Source: Cyanophora paradoxa (Eukaryota > Glaucocystophyceae > Cyanophorales > Cyanophoraceae). Taken from it: a stretch of DNA of 64,000 bases. The translations under genes were made by a program, and so were the position numbers. The stretch lies in the NCBI GenBank assembly GCA_004431415.1, contig QPMI01000256.1:1-64000 (forward strand), given 5' to 3'. This document shows positions 53,391 through 63,977 of this stretch, one piece after another (the first letter of the stretch is position 1; each line of letters begins with the position of its first letter). Under the pieces are notes generated by a model. It had not been told where the DNA came from, did no database searches, and saw only the letters and a list, made by a program, of their open reading frames with translations.

Positions 53391-54162
53391 ATGACCCAGC
53401 AGGGAGCCACGCTTCAGAACTACAAGTGAGTGCTCTGGTTGTTTCGTGTCCGCACGCGACCTCCCGCGGTGGCCTCGGGCTTTTGAACTGCGGCACCGGC
53501 TAGGCACCCGAGAAGCGCCTGACGCTCGCCCTCGCCCGCTCGCGCAGCAATGAGCTCGTAAAGTGCATTGAAGAGCTCAAGGAGAGGAGGGAAGAGGTTA
53601 ACCGGCAGATTGCGAAGGAGGAGGAGGTGCGCCGCGGGGCTCTCGGAATACCCTAGCTTTGCATGCTTCGGAGCTAGTAACGCACTCTCAAGCTTATTGT
53701 TGAGCGCTCTGGGACCTGGGAGCCGCCGCTGACTTTGCCGCCGCAGGAGAAGGCGAAGATCCAGAAAGACATGCAGGTGTGCATCGCCGCCACGCCTGGC
53801 ATTGTCGGGCATATCCTCACTGTACTAATCCCTTTCCACAGATCCTGCAGGAGCGGCTCACGCGGATAAACGATAGGTCCGCCGTGCCTTGTTCCACGCT
53901 GTGCCCTACGCTTCCGGTGGCCGCCGCTAACGCTCGCCGATACTCCAGTTTGCAGCGAAAGTATGCCAGCCGCAACGAGTACGACAAGACCGTGATGGAG
54001 ACAGAGGTCCGTATCGCCCGCATCCAACTGCAAGCGAGGCTAACCGTTCTTCCTCTCCACCAGGCGGCATACATTAAAATCTTGGAGAGCTCTCAAACAC
54101 TACTACACGTGCTCAAGCGGGAGTCGGCAACGCTTACGAAGAAGAAGCAGTCCTCTTCGTAG
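53391..54162 (+). CDS. SSNA1: SSNA1 (NA14/DIP13), microtubule and centriole/cilium-associated coiled-coil protein
   Basis: A small fibre-forming coiled-coil protein at centrioles and basal bodies that binds and branches microtubules. Six exons splice cleanly to about 111 residues (human 119). The first exon ends ...TACAA and joins to CAATGAG, giving [14 protein letters not shown], the family signature. Then [51 protein letters not shown] and [20 protein letters not shown], ending in a Lys-rich KKKQSSS. Heptad-like Leu/Ile spacing runs through the length. The match is strong over the whole protein. Its presence implies basal bodies in this organism. Confidence 0.96.
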
Positions 54163-54771
54163 CTTTATTTCTCTTAGCTTTAGGTAGGACTTGTTGTAAA
54201 TCCAAACATGCGCTGCAGTGGTGCGAAGTCTTGCTCTCTCAACTTTCTTTCTCTCGGTTTCCTTCCCCGCAGTCCCCACGTGGAAGTCCCCCCCGGCCCC
54301 ACTGCCGGAGCTCACGAGCGCGGCCGAATGCTGTGCGGCCCGAACCAGGCGCAGAGGGTGCTCGAGAAAATTTTTTGTTTCACTCCATCGGCTACAGCTC
54401 TCAAAACAGAACCTCCGGATCCTATCTAGTCTGTCGGCGGAGAAGGAGGCGTCGGATCGGGAAGGGGGATAGCGCCTTAGCACTAGTGGAAGCCTAGATC
54501 GACGGTGTCGCTGTTAATGTAAGATGCTAACTAAAGGAAGAGAGTGACGGGCAACCGCGCGGGGACCGCCGGCAGTGGCTGTGCTGCGGCGCTCGGGGAC
54601 CCGGGACGACGGTGCCAAGGCGCCTCGTCAGCGGCGATCGCGTTGAGAGACGTTGATGGATGTTGAGAGCGAACGCTTGAACGAAAGATGGCTGCGTACG
54701 CGAGGACACTGATCCGGGAAGGATCGAACGAAAGCCGCGTGTGGAACCAAGAAGCAGAAAGGACGACCAAG
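54163..54771. other. Convergent intergenic region between SSNA1 and CGR1
   Basis: 609 bp between two 3' ends, moderately GC-rich. I see no gene, repeat or structured RNA. It should contain both 3' UTRs. Confidence 0.5.
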
Positions 54772-55266
54772 CTATCGCTTGATGATGCTCTTCAGCTGCT
54801 TCTTGCTCATCTTCTTGATCTTCTCCGTCTTCGATATCTGCGCCGCGGCCGAACCCTGAGCTGCAGCCTGCGATCGAGCAAGGACCGCCTGACCTTCTGT
54901 ACGACGGCGCTCTTCATCTCGTTCTCCTCCCTCATCTTCCTACGCTCCTCCGCTCGCTTCCGCTGCAACTCTTTCAGAGCGCGCTTCTCGTCCCGCAGCG
55001 TCTTCTCCTTCTTCTTGAGCAGCGTCCGCTCAAGGCGCGCCTTCTCCTTATCCTCCCATGTGGACTTCAGCTGCTTCACGGCGACCCTGGAGCTCGATCT
55101 GCAACGGCGGAGTCAGCGCGAGGCAGCACTTGCGCTGGTGATCGTCTTGCCTTTGCGCCTTCTGCTTCCAGGCTCGTCCGGATGCGGGACGCCCATCCTT
55201 CACTGCAGGCTTGCTCGCCGGCGCCTCCGCTGAGATCGCCGCTGCTGCGCTCGCCGACTCCGGCAT
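54772..55266 (-). CDS. CGR1: CGR1/CCDC86-family rRNA-processing protein
   Basis: A nucleolar protein needed for pre-60S rRNA processing. Start MPESASAAAAIS at 55266; family motif DGRPASGRAWK, then after an intron SSSRVAVKQLKSTWEDK, a strongly charged coiled-coil helix (RALKELQRKRAEERRKMREE), KSAVVQK and, in the last exon, KTEKIKKMSKKQLKSIIKR before the stop at 54772. The last intron is about 54831-54885. The first intron is odd: 55099-55129 would be a 31-nt GT-AG intron with CTGAC, or 55099-55150 a 52-nt GC-AG intron; both keep frame. The predicted protein is about 120 residues, similar to yeast Cgr1. Shares a 199-bp divergent promoter with the EF-hand gene. Confidence 0.9.
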
Positions 55267-55465
55267 CGAGGGGGGGGGAATGATCGAGGCTGGGCCGAAG
55301 ACAAACTCGGTTAGCTAGCGGCATCCCCAAGCCAACTGCGCCTTTGCGCGACGCACAGTGAGCTCACTCGAGCAATGCTGCTGCTGTCACCTGGCTCTAT
55401 GCAGCCGCCTGAGCACTAGCCGGACATTTGTGCCGGCCCGGCAGGTGCGCCAACAGTAGCTACAG
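55267..55465. promoter_or_regulatory. Bidirectional promoter between CGR1 and the EF-hand gene
   Basis: 199 bp between divergent starts, without a TATA box. It contains a 9-nt G run at 55270-55278 and GAGCTCACTCGAGC near 55358-55371. Role inferred from position. Confidence 0.45.
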
Positions 55466-58426
55466 ATGTTCGCCGACAGCTGGGGCGTGCTCGCTGGTGG
55501 ACCCGGACCAGGAAGCCGGTCAAGCAGTCGGAGCGCGCTCCATGTGGACGCATGGGCTGGCCGCAGCCCAGGCGACGTCCTTGCGAGGCGGAACATAACC
55601 ACCTCGAGCTCTCTGCCTGTGCTGTCGGCGAGTCTATTTGCACCGCCTCGCACAGGTGCAGGCTCTGCTCCGAGCAACCAGCGTTGCTGGGCCTGACGCG
55701 GGGCAGGCCCGACCCCCAACGACGTGAGAGGTCCAGCTTGGTCGAGGCAGGAGCAGCGCAAGCCGAATTCGAAGGCGCTGCAGCTTGCGCGGCCCGCGAC
55801 CTCGGATGCGATCCTCAGACAGGAAAGGCGCTGCCCGGCCGAGGTCCTGCAGAAGATCTTGGTGGGTCGCCGCCGCGTCGCGCCTCCGCCCTGGCTGAGC
55901 GCTCGTAGCCCGCCCAGCACGCCGCCGTCTCTGCGAAAGAGACCGTCTGGAATACCTGCGAGCTCCTGCGGCGGGCCAAGTGCGAGCGCCGCGCCGCGCC
56001 GCCGCGCCGCGGGGCGCCGAGGCAGCGGGCTGCAGTTGCTTCCCGCACACGCGGGACGCGTCGTGGCTGATGCGGGAGCGGGGGCGGCGGGGGACGACGC
56101 TGGGCGACCTGGAGGCGCTGGTGCCGCCGAGCAAGCAGAAGAAGAAGGCGAAGCCGAGGGCCGAGGAGAACCCTGTCCTCCGCAAGGCCCGCAACCTCCG
56201 CGTCGAGTTCGACCAGGCGCGCCTCCGCACCCCCCGCCTCCAGCCCCCTTCCCCTCCCCCCGCTCCACCCCTCCCCCCCCGCCCCTCCCCTCACCTTCGC
56301 GCTGACGGCGTGGCGCAGATATTCAGGTCAGTCGCCGGAGACGTTCAGGCGAATGCGCAGCGCCGGGGCGTTGAGGAGGGGGGGGGCGGGGGCGCAGCGA
56401 GGACCTGGTGGAGCGGGAGCTGGCCATCCTGAAGATCACGGAGTACACGAGGGACCAGGTCGTCGAGCTGTGCGCGCCCCTCCTGCCCCCCCGGCCCCGA
56501 GCCCCGCCCCGCCAGCAGAGCGGGGCGCCCCTAACCGCGACCCCCCGCCCCGGCAGCCGCGAGATGATCTGGAGGGGATTCCCCGGTGCGGGGTACCCTC
56601 CCCCCGCCCGGGGCCTCTTCCGAGGGACCGGGGTCGGTGGCAGAGCTGCGGGGCATCTTCTTCACGTACGCGCGGCTGGAGCTCTCCGTATCGCAGGCGA
56701 AGATGCTCTCCGACGCCCCCAACATCGCCGTCCGCCGACCCCGCCCCGCCCCCGCCCTGCCCGCACCCCGCGGGCGCTCACCGGCGCCCCGCGCAGGGCC
56801 CGAACGACATGGAAACGATCAGCAAGCTCGAGTTCTTCCGCTTCTGCAAGGCTCGCCCGCCCGGCCCCCCCATTCCGCAGCTCGGGGCTGAACGGGGGCG
56901 AGCACCGCCTCGTCGCCCCGCAGGACTGCAAGCTCTTCGACAACCGGTTCTTCACGACGAGCATCGCCGAGCTGCTCTTCATGGGTCTGCCATCGTTCCG
57001 TCGCTTCCCACTGCTTCGCCACACCGAATGCCATCGTTCGTTTTCCTCACAGCTGTCAACCGCGCCGATCAGCTCGGCTTCGAAAAGTGCGGGCCCGAGA
57101 AGGAGAGCTCGAGGCCGGGGTTGCGGCTGGGAGCTCAGGGGCCGGTCCGCGCAGGTACCAGCAGGAGCTGGCCCGCGCGGGGGCGAGGCACCCCTCAAAC
57201 GCAGGCGGCGCGGGGCCCGCCGAGCGGCGCGACTCGACGCCGCCCTCCACCTCGGCCCCGGCTGGAGCACCCCGGCGGCCCTCCCGCGGCGACGGCTCAG
57301 CCGCCGACCGCGAGAAGCGCGCCGCCGCCCGCCCTCCGCCGGCGGCTCGCCGGCCCCGCCGCGGCGCCTCTGACGTGCGGGGGCAGGCGCTCGGAGGAGG
57401 CGGACTCGGAGGACGTCTTCACCCTCTCCGAGTTCCTCTCCTCGTCCGCCCCGCCCCGCCCGTGCCTCCTCGCTGCGCCGCCCCGCGAGCCCCGCCCCGC
57501 AGCCTCATCCGCATCTCGTTCCTGAAGTACACGAGCAAGTTCCCGGACCTCGCGATGCGCCTCCGCCACCTTCTGGTCCGCCCCGGGCCCCGCAGCGGCG
57601 CCTCGGCGAGGCCGGCGACGCGGGGCGCCCCTGCGCGCAGAACCACGACGTGCTGCCCAACGCGCGGCAGGAGAACAAGGACTTCTTCCGGCGCATCCTC
57701 ATCGAGCCCGGCGTCTACGAGGCCCGCCCCCCGCCCCGCACCGCCCCCCGCCCGCCCCGCCCCCGCCCCCTTCGCCCCCTCACCCTCGCCCCGCGCAGGT
57801 CGTGCGGAGCTACCGGCGGGTGCTCTTCAAGGCGGGCCCCCCCGCCGCACTGCGCCGCGCTGCGCAGCGCGTCGAGCGGGGCTGCAGGTCTTCCAGAAGT
57901 ACGCCGCGGCCGACGCGACGGACACCCTCCTCCAGGCTCGCACGTCCCTGCCGCCCGCCACCCCCTACCCCACGCCACCCCGCGCGACCCCCGCGCCAGC
58001 CCTGCGCGGGCTGAGGCTCGGGGGCCGGGAGCAGGGCGCCGCCTACAACGAGAAGCTGAACCTCAAGGAGTTCGTCCGGTGCGGCCTCACCCCCACCCCA
58101 GAGCCCCATACTCCTCGCCCTCCCCGGCGCCGGCGAGCGGGCGGGGGCAGGGTCTTCGAGGACGGCGAGTTGATCGGGGCGGGTGGGCTGACGCTGCGGC
58201 AAGTCCGCGACGCCTTCGCCCTCGCCCAGGCCGAGCTCGGCGACGAGGCGCCTGCCCCCCGCCCTCCCCCCGCCCCGCCGCGTCGGCCTCGTTTGAGGGG
58301 CGGGGCGGGCAGGTGGCGGACTTGACGGGGGCGGGGGCGGAGTCGCGGGTGGCGGTGGAGGTGGACGACGACTCCACGCAGATGGACTTCAACGAGTTCA
58401 TCGAGGCGCGCCACGCCCCCGCGCAG

Positions 58427-58459
<33 letters not shown>

Positions 58460-58870
58460 CCCTCTCTCCTCCCCTCACCGCCGCCGCGCAGGGTGTCTGC
58501 CGGTGCGCGGACGCGCGGGCCGGCATGCCTTCAGAGACGGAGGACGGTGCGCGCTCGAGCTCGCGCCGCGCGGGGGCGGTGGCCTCTGAGGCGGGAGCCA
58601 GACGAGGGGAAGATGAAGATGATGGTGGCGGCGGGCATCCGCTCCCTGATGGCGGCCCTGCTGCGCGGCCTGGCCATCCCCGACCCGCACGGCGAGCCGC
58701 CCAGCCCGCGCCGCCTCGCCGCCCTCCCCTTCGCCGCCCGCGCGCCCCTCAAGGGCGTCGCCACGGCGCGGCGCGGGCCCGGGCCGGGCGCCACCTCCCG
58801 CTCGGGAGCCGCGCGGGGCGGGTCCCTCCTCTCCGACGACGACGACGACGATGGAGGGGGCGGCGGCTGA
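55466..58870 (+). CDS. Multi-EF-hand-like protein of the type common in flagellate genomes
   Basis: An uncharacterised large protein with degenerate calcium-binding EF-hand-like modules. Exon 1 (MFADSWGVLAGG to LFAPPRT) joins across 55657-55706 to PTPNDVRGPAWSRQEQRK, then VLQKIL joins to HAAVSAKETVWNTCELLRR. Later exons include DLVERELAILKITEYTRDQV, ELRGIFFTYARLEL, NDMETISKLEFFRFC, LFDNRFFTTSIAELLF, ISFLKYTSKFPDLAMRL, ENKDFFRRILIEPGVYE, VFQKYAAADATDTLL, EKLNLKEFVR, FEDGELIGAGGLTLRQVRDA and STQMDFNEFIEA. The last four, in that order, resemble a module recurring in ciliate and algal proteins. The tail is basic then very acidic (DDDDDDGG) to TGA at 58868. An intron carries poly(C)32. A ciliary role is only a suggestion, encouraged by the nearby SSNA1. 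Exon 1 is the least certain part. Confidence 0.65.
58427..58458 (+). repeat. Poly(C)32 in an intron of the EF-hand gene
   Basis: A 32-nt C run right after the DFNEFIEA exon, on the coding strand. Confidence 0.95.
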
Positions 58871-59216
58871 CGCGCCCGCCGCTCGCCCACTCGGCGGCAA
58901 GTCGGCGCTCGATCTTAAGCTTATTCTCACACATTGTACATGTGAGTTATTTATCGACCGCAAACCCCCCTCGGGCTCGGCGGCTGTGTATTCTTCAAGT
59001 ATTTGGTTCACGGCAACGTCTCTTTGCGAATGATTTCGGGAGGCCTGACATCAAGGCCTGTCAGTAGATGAGGAGAGGACATGAGGCTGTCCTACGCATG
59101 CATATGCACCGGTACCTAAAAACTAAACTGCGCTACTTGAAGACGGCTAGGTATGCACCAAATAATACACCGAGGCCCGCGACTCGACAGAGATCGATCT
59201 GTGGTCTAAAACTGGC
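58871..59216. other. Convergent intergenic region between EF-hand gene and SLBP
   Basis: 346 bp between two 3' ends, AT-richer than the genes. No gene or repeat is recognised; it should contain both 3' UTRs. Confidence 0.5.
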
Positions 59217-60558
59217 CTATGCCTTCGCCTGGCCCTCGGAGGCCTCGGCGGAGGAGGAGGCGGGGGCGGCGGCGGGGGCAGACGTGTCGGCGGCGGGTGC
59301 CGGAGGAGCGTCGGCAGCCGCATCGGGATCCGGAGAGGAGGCGTCGGCGGGGGCGGGGGAAGAGGAGGCGGCGGCAGGCTCCGCGGGGGCGGGCTGGGCC
59401 GGCTCTTGGGCCGGCTGCTGCGCCGGGGCGGGCTCGACGTCGCGCCAGGCGGGGAGGACGGGGCCGGCCGGCTCGGAGCTTTCCTCCGACCCGCTGTCGC
59501 CCATCGTGTCCATGCTCTCGTCCGCGGCCGCGCCCTCCGGCTTGGGCGGGTCGTACTCGTGGAGGGCCCGCCGCCACGCCCGCACCTCCTGGTCCCAGCG
59601 CCGCTTCGGCATCACCCGCGTCTTGTCCGGCGTGTTCGGCGTATTCGGGTCTGTCCGCCGCCGCTTGTTCCTGCGCACGCGCGGCCGCTCAGACACAGCG
59701 GCGACGAGCTCAACGTTGGCGCGCGCACTTCGGGACTGCCTTCACGTAGTTCTGGTAGCCGATGGTGTTCTTGCCCAAGTCGATCTGCTTCTGCCGCTGC
59801 CGGAGGCGCGTCGGGTCCGTCTCCTTCTGCAGCTTGGCGCTGAGCTTCGGCATTGGCACGTTCCCGCCGAATCGCAGAGCACGGCGAACGCGCTTGTCTT
59901 CCTCCGTCTCCTCCTGCGCCGCTGGCGTCGGGGCGACCTCTGCGGTCGACCGGATAAGCGATGTACGTGGCTCAATGAAAACCGATTGCGAATGCGCACC
60001 TGGCTTGGAGGGCGCTTCCGTGGCCGGGGCGGCGGGGACTGGGGCTGGAGCTGGATCAACCTTCTCTTTCTTCGCAGCCGGCTCCATCTTCTGGGCGCTG
60101 TTCTGTGTGCTGGAAGTCGGCAGCTGGGACGGGCTGCGGCCCGTGAGCGCCGAGAAGTACGATCGCTTGGCGGCACTGCGGGTCGGAGTCGTGGCATCCG
60201 GCGCGGGCGCGGTCTTAATGACCACGGAATCGCCGCTCTCGTCGATCTCCTTCAGCTGCACGGTCGAGCTTGAAGCTTGCTTGGTGGCGGTCAACGGGGG
60301 GAAAGAAGTCATGAAGACAGAAGCGCCAGGCGCGTCCTTCGCAATGCCGATCTTCTTGAGCGCAAGGTTCACACCGTCGTTGCTGTGCTCGACGGCCAGG
60401 TCGAAGAGGGAGGAGTGCTTGGGAATTGCGACGCCATCGCGGCTCACGTCGTCGTCGATCATCGGGAAGGCGTTCGCGGACATTGGGAAGCAGTCTTGGC
60501 TGTCATCGTCGTCGACCATGTCCGCCCACTTGCGCGCGGTAAAGCCAGCGGCCGCCAT
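59217..60558 (-). CDS. SLBP: Histone mRNA stem-loop binding protein (SLBP)
   Basis: SLBP binds the 3' stem-loop of replication-dependent histone mRNAs and guides their processing and translation. The RNA-binding domain is split by a 58-nt intron: exon 1 ends RQKQIDLGKNTIGYQNYVKA with VPK, exon 2 continues NKRRRTDPNTPNTPDK and RRWDQEVRAWRRALHEYDPP. The Q-I-x-x-G-K-N-T and R-x-W-D-Q motifs are intact. The conserved TPNK element reads TPDK. The N-terminal half (MAAAGFTARKWADMVDDDD, acidic, then Ser/Thr-Pro rich) and the C-terminal Ala/Pro/Glu-rich tail look disordered. I prefer the ATG at 60558; the frame is open to another ATG at 60726. It implies that this organism has stem-loop-ended histone mRNAs. 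Confidence 0.94.
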
Positions 60559-61360
60559 TGCGTTTTTGAAACTGGAAAGGCACGCGAGGTCAGGGGAAGT
60601 CGACAGCGTTCTGGGGGTCTGGCACGAACTCTCACGAACGCCTGCGCCGCTGCCTGGATCGGTCTGAAGTGCTCGCTGCTGGTCCGACGGTCGAGGCGAA
60701 AGCGCGGGACTTTTGAACTTGCTCAACGGGGTACAGGTTGTTCAAAGCAATGTACCCCCCAGTCGATCCGATCAAATTCACAACGCATCCGCGCCGATGC
60801 ACGCGACAGTGCTATTACTGGCATGTACCTGCACAGCAGCGCCAGCGGCAGACGCTCTTCCCCCGTTCGCCGAATCGACCCCGATCTCCGAGCCTGTTCG
60901 TTCCCCGATCTCTCGCCGCTTCGATGCCCGTTGCGTTCTGGAGATGGGCTTCAGCAGATGGCCAACCGACTCGGCGAATGAGCGGTTCATGAGCCCCGCG
61001 CGCCGGCGCCCGTCTGTCGTCCGACCAACTTCAGCGCGCGCGCAACAGCGAGCAGCAGCTGTGCGGCCTGTGCCTCGAGCTTAGCTTAGTTCGCCGCGCG
61101 CGCGGGGCAAAGGCGGCAGGGCGTGCAGATCGAAGCGTGTGAAGGCCTTCCTAGGCCTTCGTCGCCATTATCCTAGGCCTTCCTTGCGGCGGGAATCACT
61201 ACGTCTCGTTTAACGTTTGCACGAAGTACGGAAGGTGGGCTGAAGGTCCCGTGCAACTGACCTGGCCTCGCTCTCGCATGCAAATTTAAGCTTCTGACGG
61301 TGTGGCGGCGGTGGCGTTTGCAGCCAAGGGTTTGAGAACGCGAAAGGGATCGGCCGCCAT
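60559..61360. promoter_or_regulatory. Divergent intergenic region between SLBP and the unrecognised gene
   Basis: About 800 bp, intermediate GC. GGCCTTCCTAGGCCTTCG and repeats of CCTAGGCCTTC occur at 61143-61183 (three copies). No gene is recognised. If SLBP starts at 60726 the region is shorter. Confidence 0.4.
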
Positions 61361-62564
61361 GTGAGAGAAACGTTAACTTGGCGGGATCACGCTTGGCAAT
61401 TTCACCTGCCCTCTGGCCTGCAGCTGCAGCTGTTGTCCCGAAATTCCCGCGGAAGCGGAGACGGTGACGCGGGCGGGGCTGGCGACATGAGGGCGGCGGT
61501 GAGGCGGCGTGGGGCGGCGAGGACGACGCATCTCGCGCTGCACCTCCCTGGGACGCCCAATTGCAACGAGGAGCTCGCGCCCTCCCTCCTGAGCAGGAGC
61601 CGCGGCCGCGGCTGGCCTCCCTCGGGCCGGCGCTCGACCCGCCGCTCCCGCCACGACTCGGGAGACGAGAGCGTGAGCCCGATCGAGGTTGGTCCGGGGC
61701 GGGGGCGGGGGCGGGGCGGGGGTGGCGTGGCGGGCGCTGACAAGGCGCAGAGGCAGGATTCGCGGTGCGCGGAGGCGCTGCCCTCGGACGAGGACCTCTC
61801 CCTCGACGGCATGGAGTTGGCGCGCCCTCGGCCCCGCTCCCGCCCCGCCGCAGCCGCTCACACACCGCCCCAGAACACGGACGGCAGCGCCGCGCTCGCG
61901 GATCAGATCGGGGACCTGCACATCGAGCTGGCGCGCCCCGCCCCGCCCGGGCCGGGCCGGGCGGCGGGGCCTCACACGGGGCGCGCAGGACGAGTCGTGG
62001 CTGACGCGCTCGCCGCCGCGCAAGAAGCACGCGCGGACCTCGTTCGGGCCGCCGGGGAGCCCCGTGGTGCGTGGGGCGCGCGGGGGCACGGGGCATGGGG
62101 CGGGCTGACGGCGCGCAGGAGGGCGGCCGGGGCTCGCGGGGCAGCCGCGGGCGACCGACGAGCGTCGTGTGCGAGCCGTCGACGAGCCTGGTGCGGGGGG
62201 CGGGGGGCACGCCTGCGCCGGCTGACGGGCGGGGCAGTCGCCGGTGCGGAGCGCGGGGGCGGACTCGGCGCAGGAGGGGGAGGAGGGGCGGGAGTGCGGG
62301 GGCGGGGCGCTGGAGGGGGCGATGCGGTGCGACCCGCCGGCAGTGGTGCCGCGCTCGTCCTCGGGCTTCCTGCACCGGCCGAAGCCGACGCGGGCGGGGC
62401 TCGCGAGCTCCGTCGGCGCCCGCCGCCGCTCGTGGGGCGGCCCGCCGAGCCCCTCCACCTCCCCCCCCCCCTCGGCGCCGTCTCCGAGGGCGCCCTCTGG
62501 CCCCCGCTCACCGCCCCCGGCCTCTGCTTCCAGGGCTTCGCCCGCCTCCCCGGGCCCCCGGTAG
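61361..62564 (+). CDS. Unrecognised Ser/Pro/Arg-rich, probably disordered protein
   Basis: I do not recognise this gene. Sequence between introns with CTGAC near the acceptor gives GAARTTHLALHLPGTPNC, SRHDSGDESVSPIE, SRCAEALPSDEDLSLDG, DGSAALADQIGDLHIELA, WLTRSPPRKKHARTSFGPPG, TSVVCEPSTSLV and VVPRSSSGFLHRPKPTRAG, then a Pro-rich tail. SP and SPP motifs with basic residues and acidic SDED patches suggest a phosphorylated regulatory protein; TSFGPPGSP and CDPPAVVPRSSSGF are possible docking motifs. The ATG could be 61361 or 61487 in the same frame; the stop is taken at 62562-62564. No domain is visible. Five or six short introns fit the local style, which is the main reason to call a gene. Confidence 0.5.
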
Positions 62565-63530
62565 CTGTATAGCCCTCACCTTTCGACCGCAAGACATTTC
62601 TCGCCGGCGGGACGATTTCTTTTACTTCCGATTTGACTTCTCATGCATATATGCTGCTGGAACCGTCGGAACTGTTACCTTAGTAAGCCTTTGACAAGTT
62701 GATGATATGACCACTGGGCCAGAAATCCGAGCAACTAGTACTGTCAGCTTGTCAGCGTACTTTCATCCCATCTTATCCGTCAATTCATTCGCAGAACGCG
62801 CGCAAAACGCTAGCCTAGTACTAGTTATATAATTAGCCCGCTTGCCTACGCCCACGCCTAGACTAGATCATCGATCGGATGCCATGATGTTGACTTCCAA
62901 ATTAGACTTCAGCTTGCAATTGAAAGCTTTTTAAGATTCTGCAACTGCCGCGCAGCGCATGGGCATAATATTAATATTAACATCGCCGAGTCAGTCAATA
63001 TTACAAGGCCACACTCACGTGTGGTAAGCCCTGCCAATGCTATGCCTGCTGTCACAGTGTCCGCCTAAGTGATAGCTATAGCTGCGCGGAGCAGTCTGCA
63101 GGGGTATAGGAGGGCCTGGAAGGCGCAGTGGTCCGACTGAGATGGGCCCCGGCGGCCCGGCGGGACGGTCGGTGGTTCCGATTCTGATCATGAGCGCATG
63201 CGGTCAATGATAATATAATGTCAATCACCGAGTCGGTGTCGCTTTGGCGGACCATGTATTTCCGGTGTTGCCGGTGCAGGCAGCAACGGATGGCGTGCGA
63301 GCCAGTTAGCCTCCCGACGGGCCTCGAGCCAGTCCTGCCGACGACCCCAGCAACATAGTTCACCGCCCTCGGGTCCTGGAAGCACGTGCAACTTGTCCTG
63401 TAATGCTGCGCAGCAGAAATATCGAGGGCCGCGCTCACCTATGATGCAGCGCTCATAATCAGCAGCTTATAATTACCTATCGGCAGCGCTGCGCGAACAT
63501 GTCAATTAATATTTTGGATTTGAGAGGCTG
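62565..63530. other. Lower-GC noncoding region
   Basis: No gene is recognised. AT content rises; CTAGTACTAG and ATATTAATATTAAC words near 62815 and 62970 are self-complementary. Nothing else stands out. Confidence 0.45.
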
Positions 63531-63977
63531 TCATATGCATGTAATTAATGCGCATGCACTTTCTCTCCAGGGGCATTTAAATGCGATGTAGGAAGCAGCT
63601 CGGGCTTGCTCTTCTTCTTCGTGCTTTTTCTTCTCCTCTTGCCGCGCTTTTTGTTGACGCGCGTCCTCTTGGCGTGCATATTCTTCACGTGCTTCTTGTT
63701 CCTGGCGCGCTTGTTTCTCTGGGCGCAGTAAGCTGACGGCTTCACGATCGCTTCGGTTCGAATTCGTCGCTTCGATATAGCGTACCTTTCTTACGCGCGC
63801 GGCACCTGTGTTGTGCCTCTGTGTTGCTCGTTGTTGAATACCCGGGATCAAGCGGCGCTGGCGCTGCTGCTGCGGAGCTGTGCGAATCCGGAGCTGCTGC
63901 GAATCGGACCCGCTCAGGCACACGCGCCTACGTATACGCCTGATCTCGAGAAAGAAACTTGAAACGCACGTGGCCAT
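63531..63977 (-). CDS. Hypothetical protein with a Gln/Glu/Lys-rich helical segment
   Basis: A 148-codon intronless frame with Met at 63977. The first part is basic (FFLEIRRIRRRVC, QQQRQRRLIPG); the second is a long charged helix (RQEQEAREEYARQEDARQQK, EEKKKHEEEEQARA) that would form a coiled coil. Codon use is less GC-biased than in neighbouring genes and no family is recognised. Coding is possible but unproven; it may be part of a mobile element or extend past the window. Confidence 0.25.
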   Translation of the reverse strand: MATCVSSFFLEIRRIRRRVCLSGSDSQQLRIRTAPQQQRQRRLIPGIQQRATQRHNTGAARVRKVRYIEATNSNRSDREAVSLLRPEKQARQEQEAREEYARQEDARQQKARQEEKKKHEEEEQARAASYIAFKCPWRESACALITCI

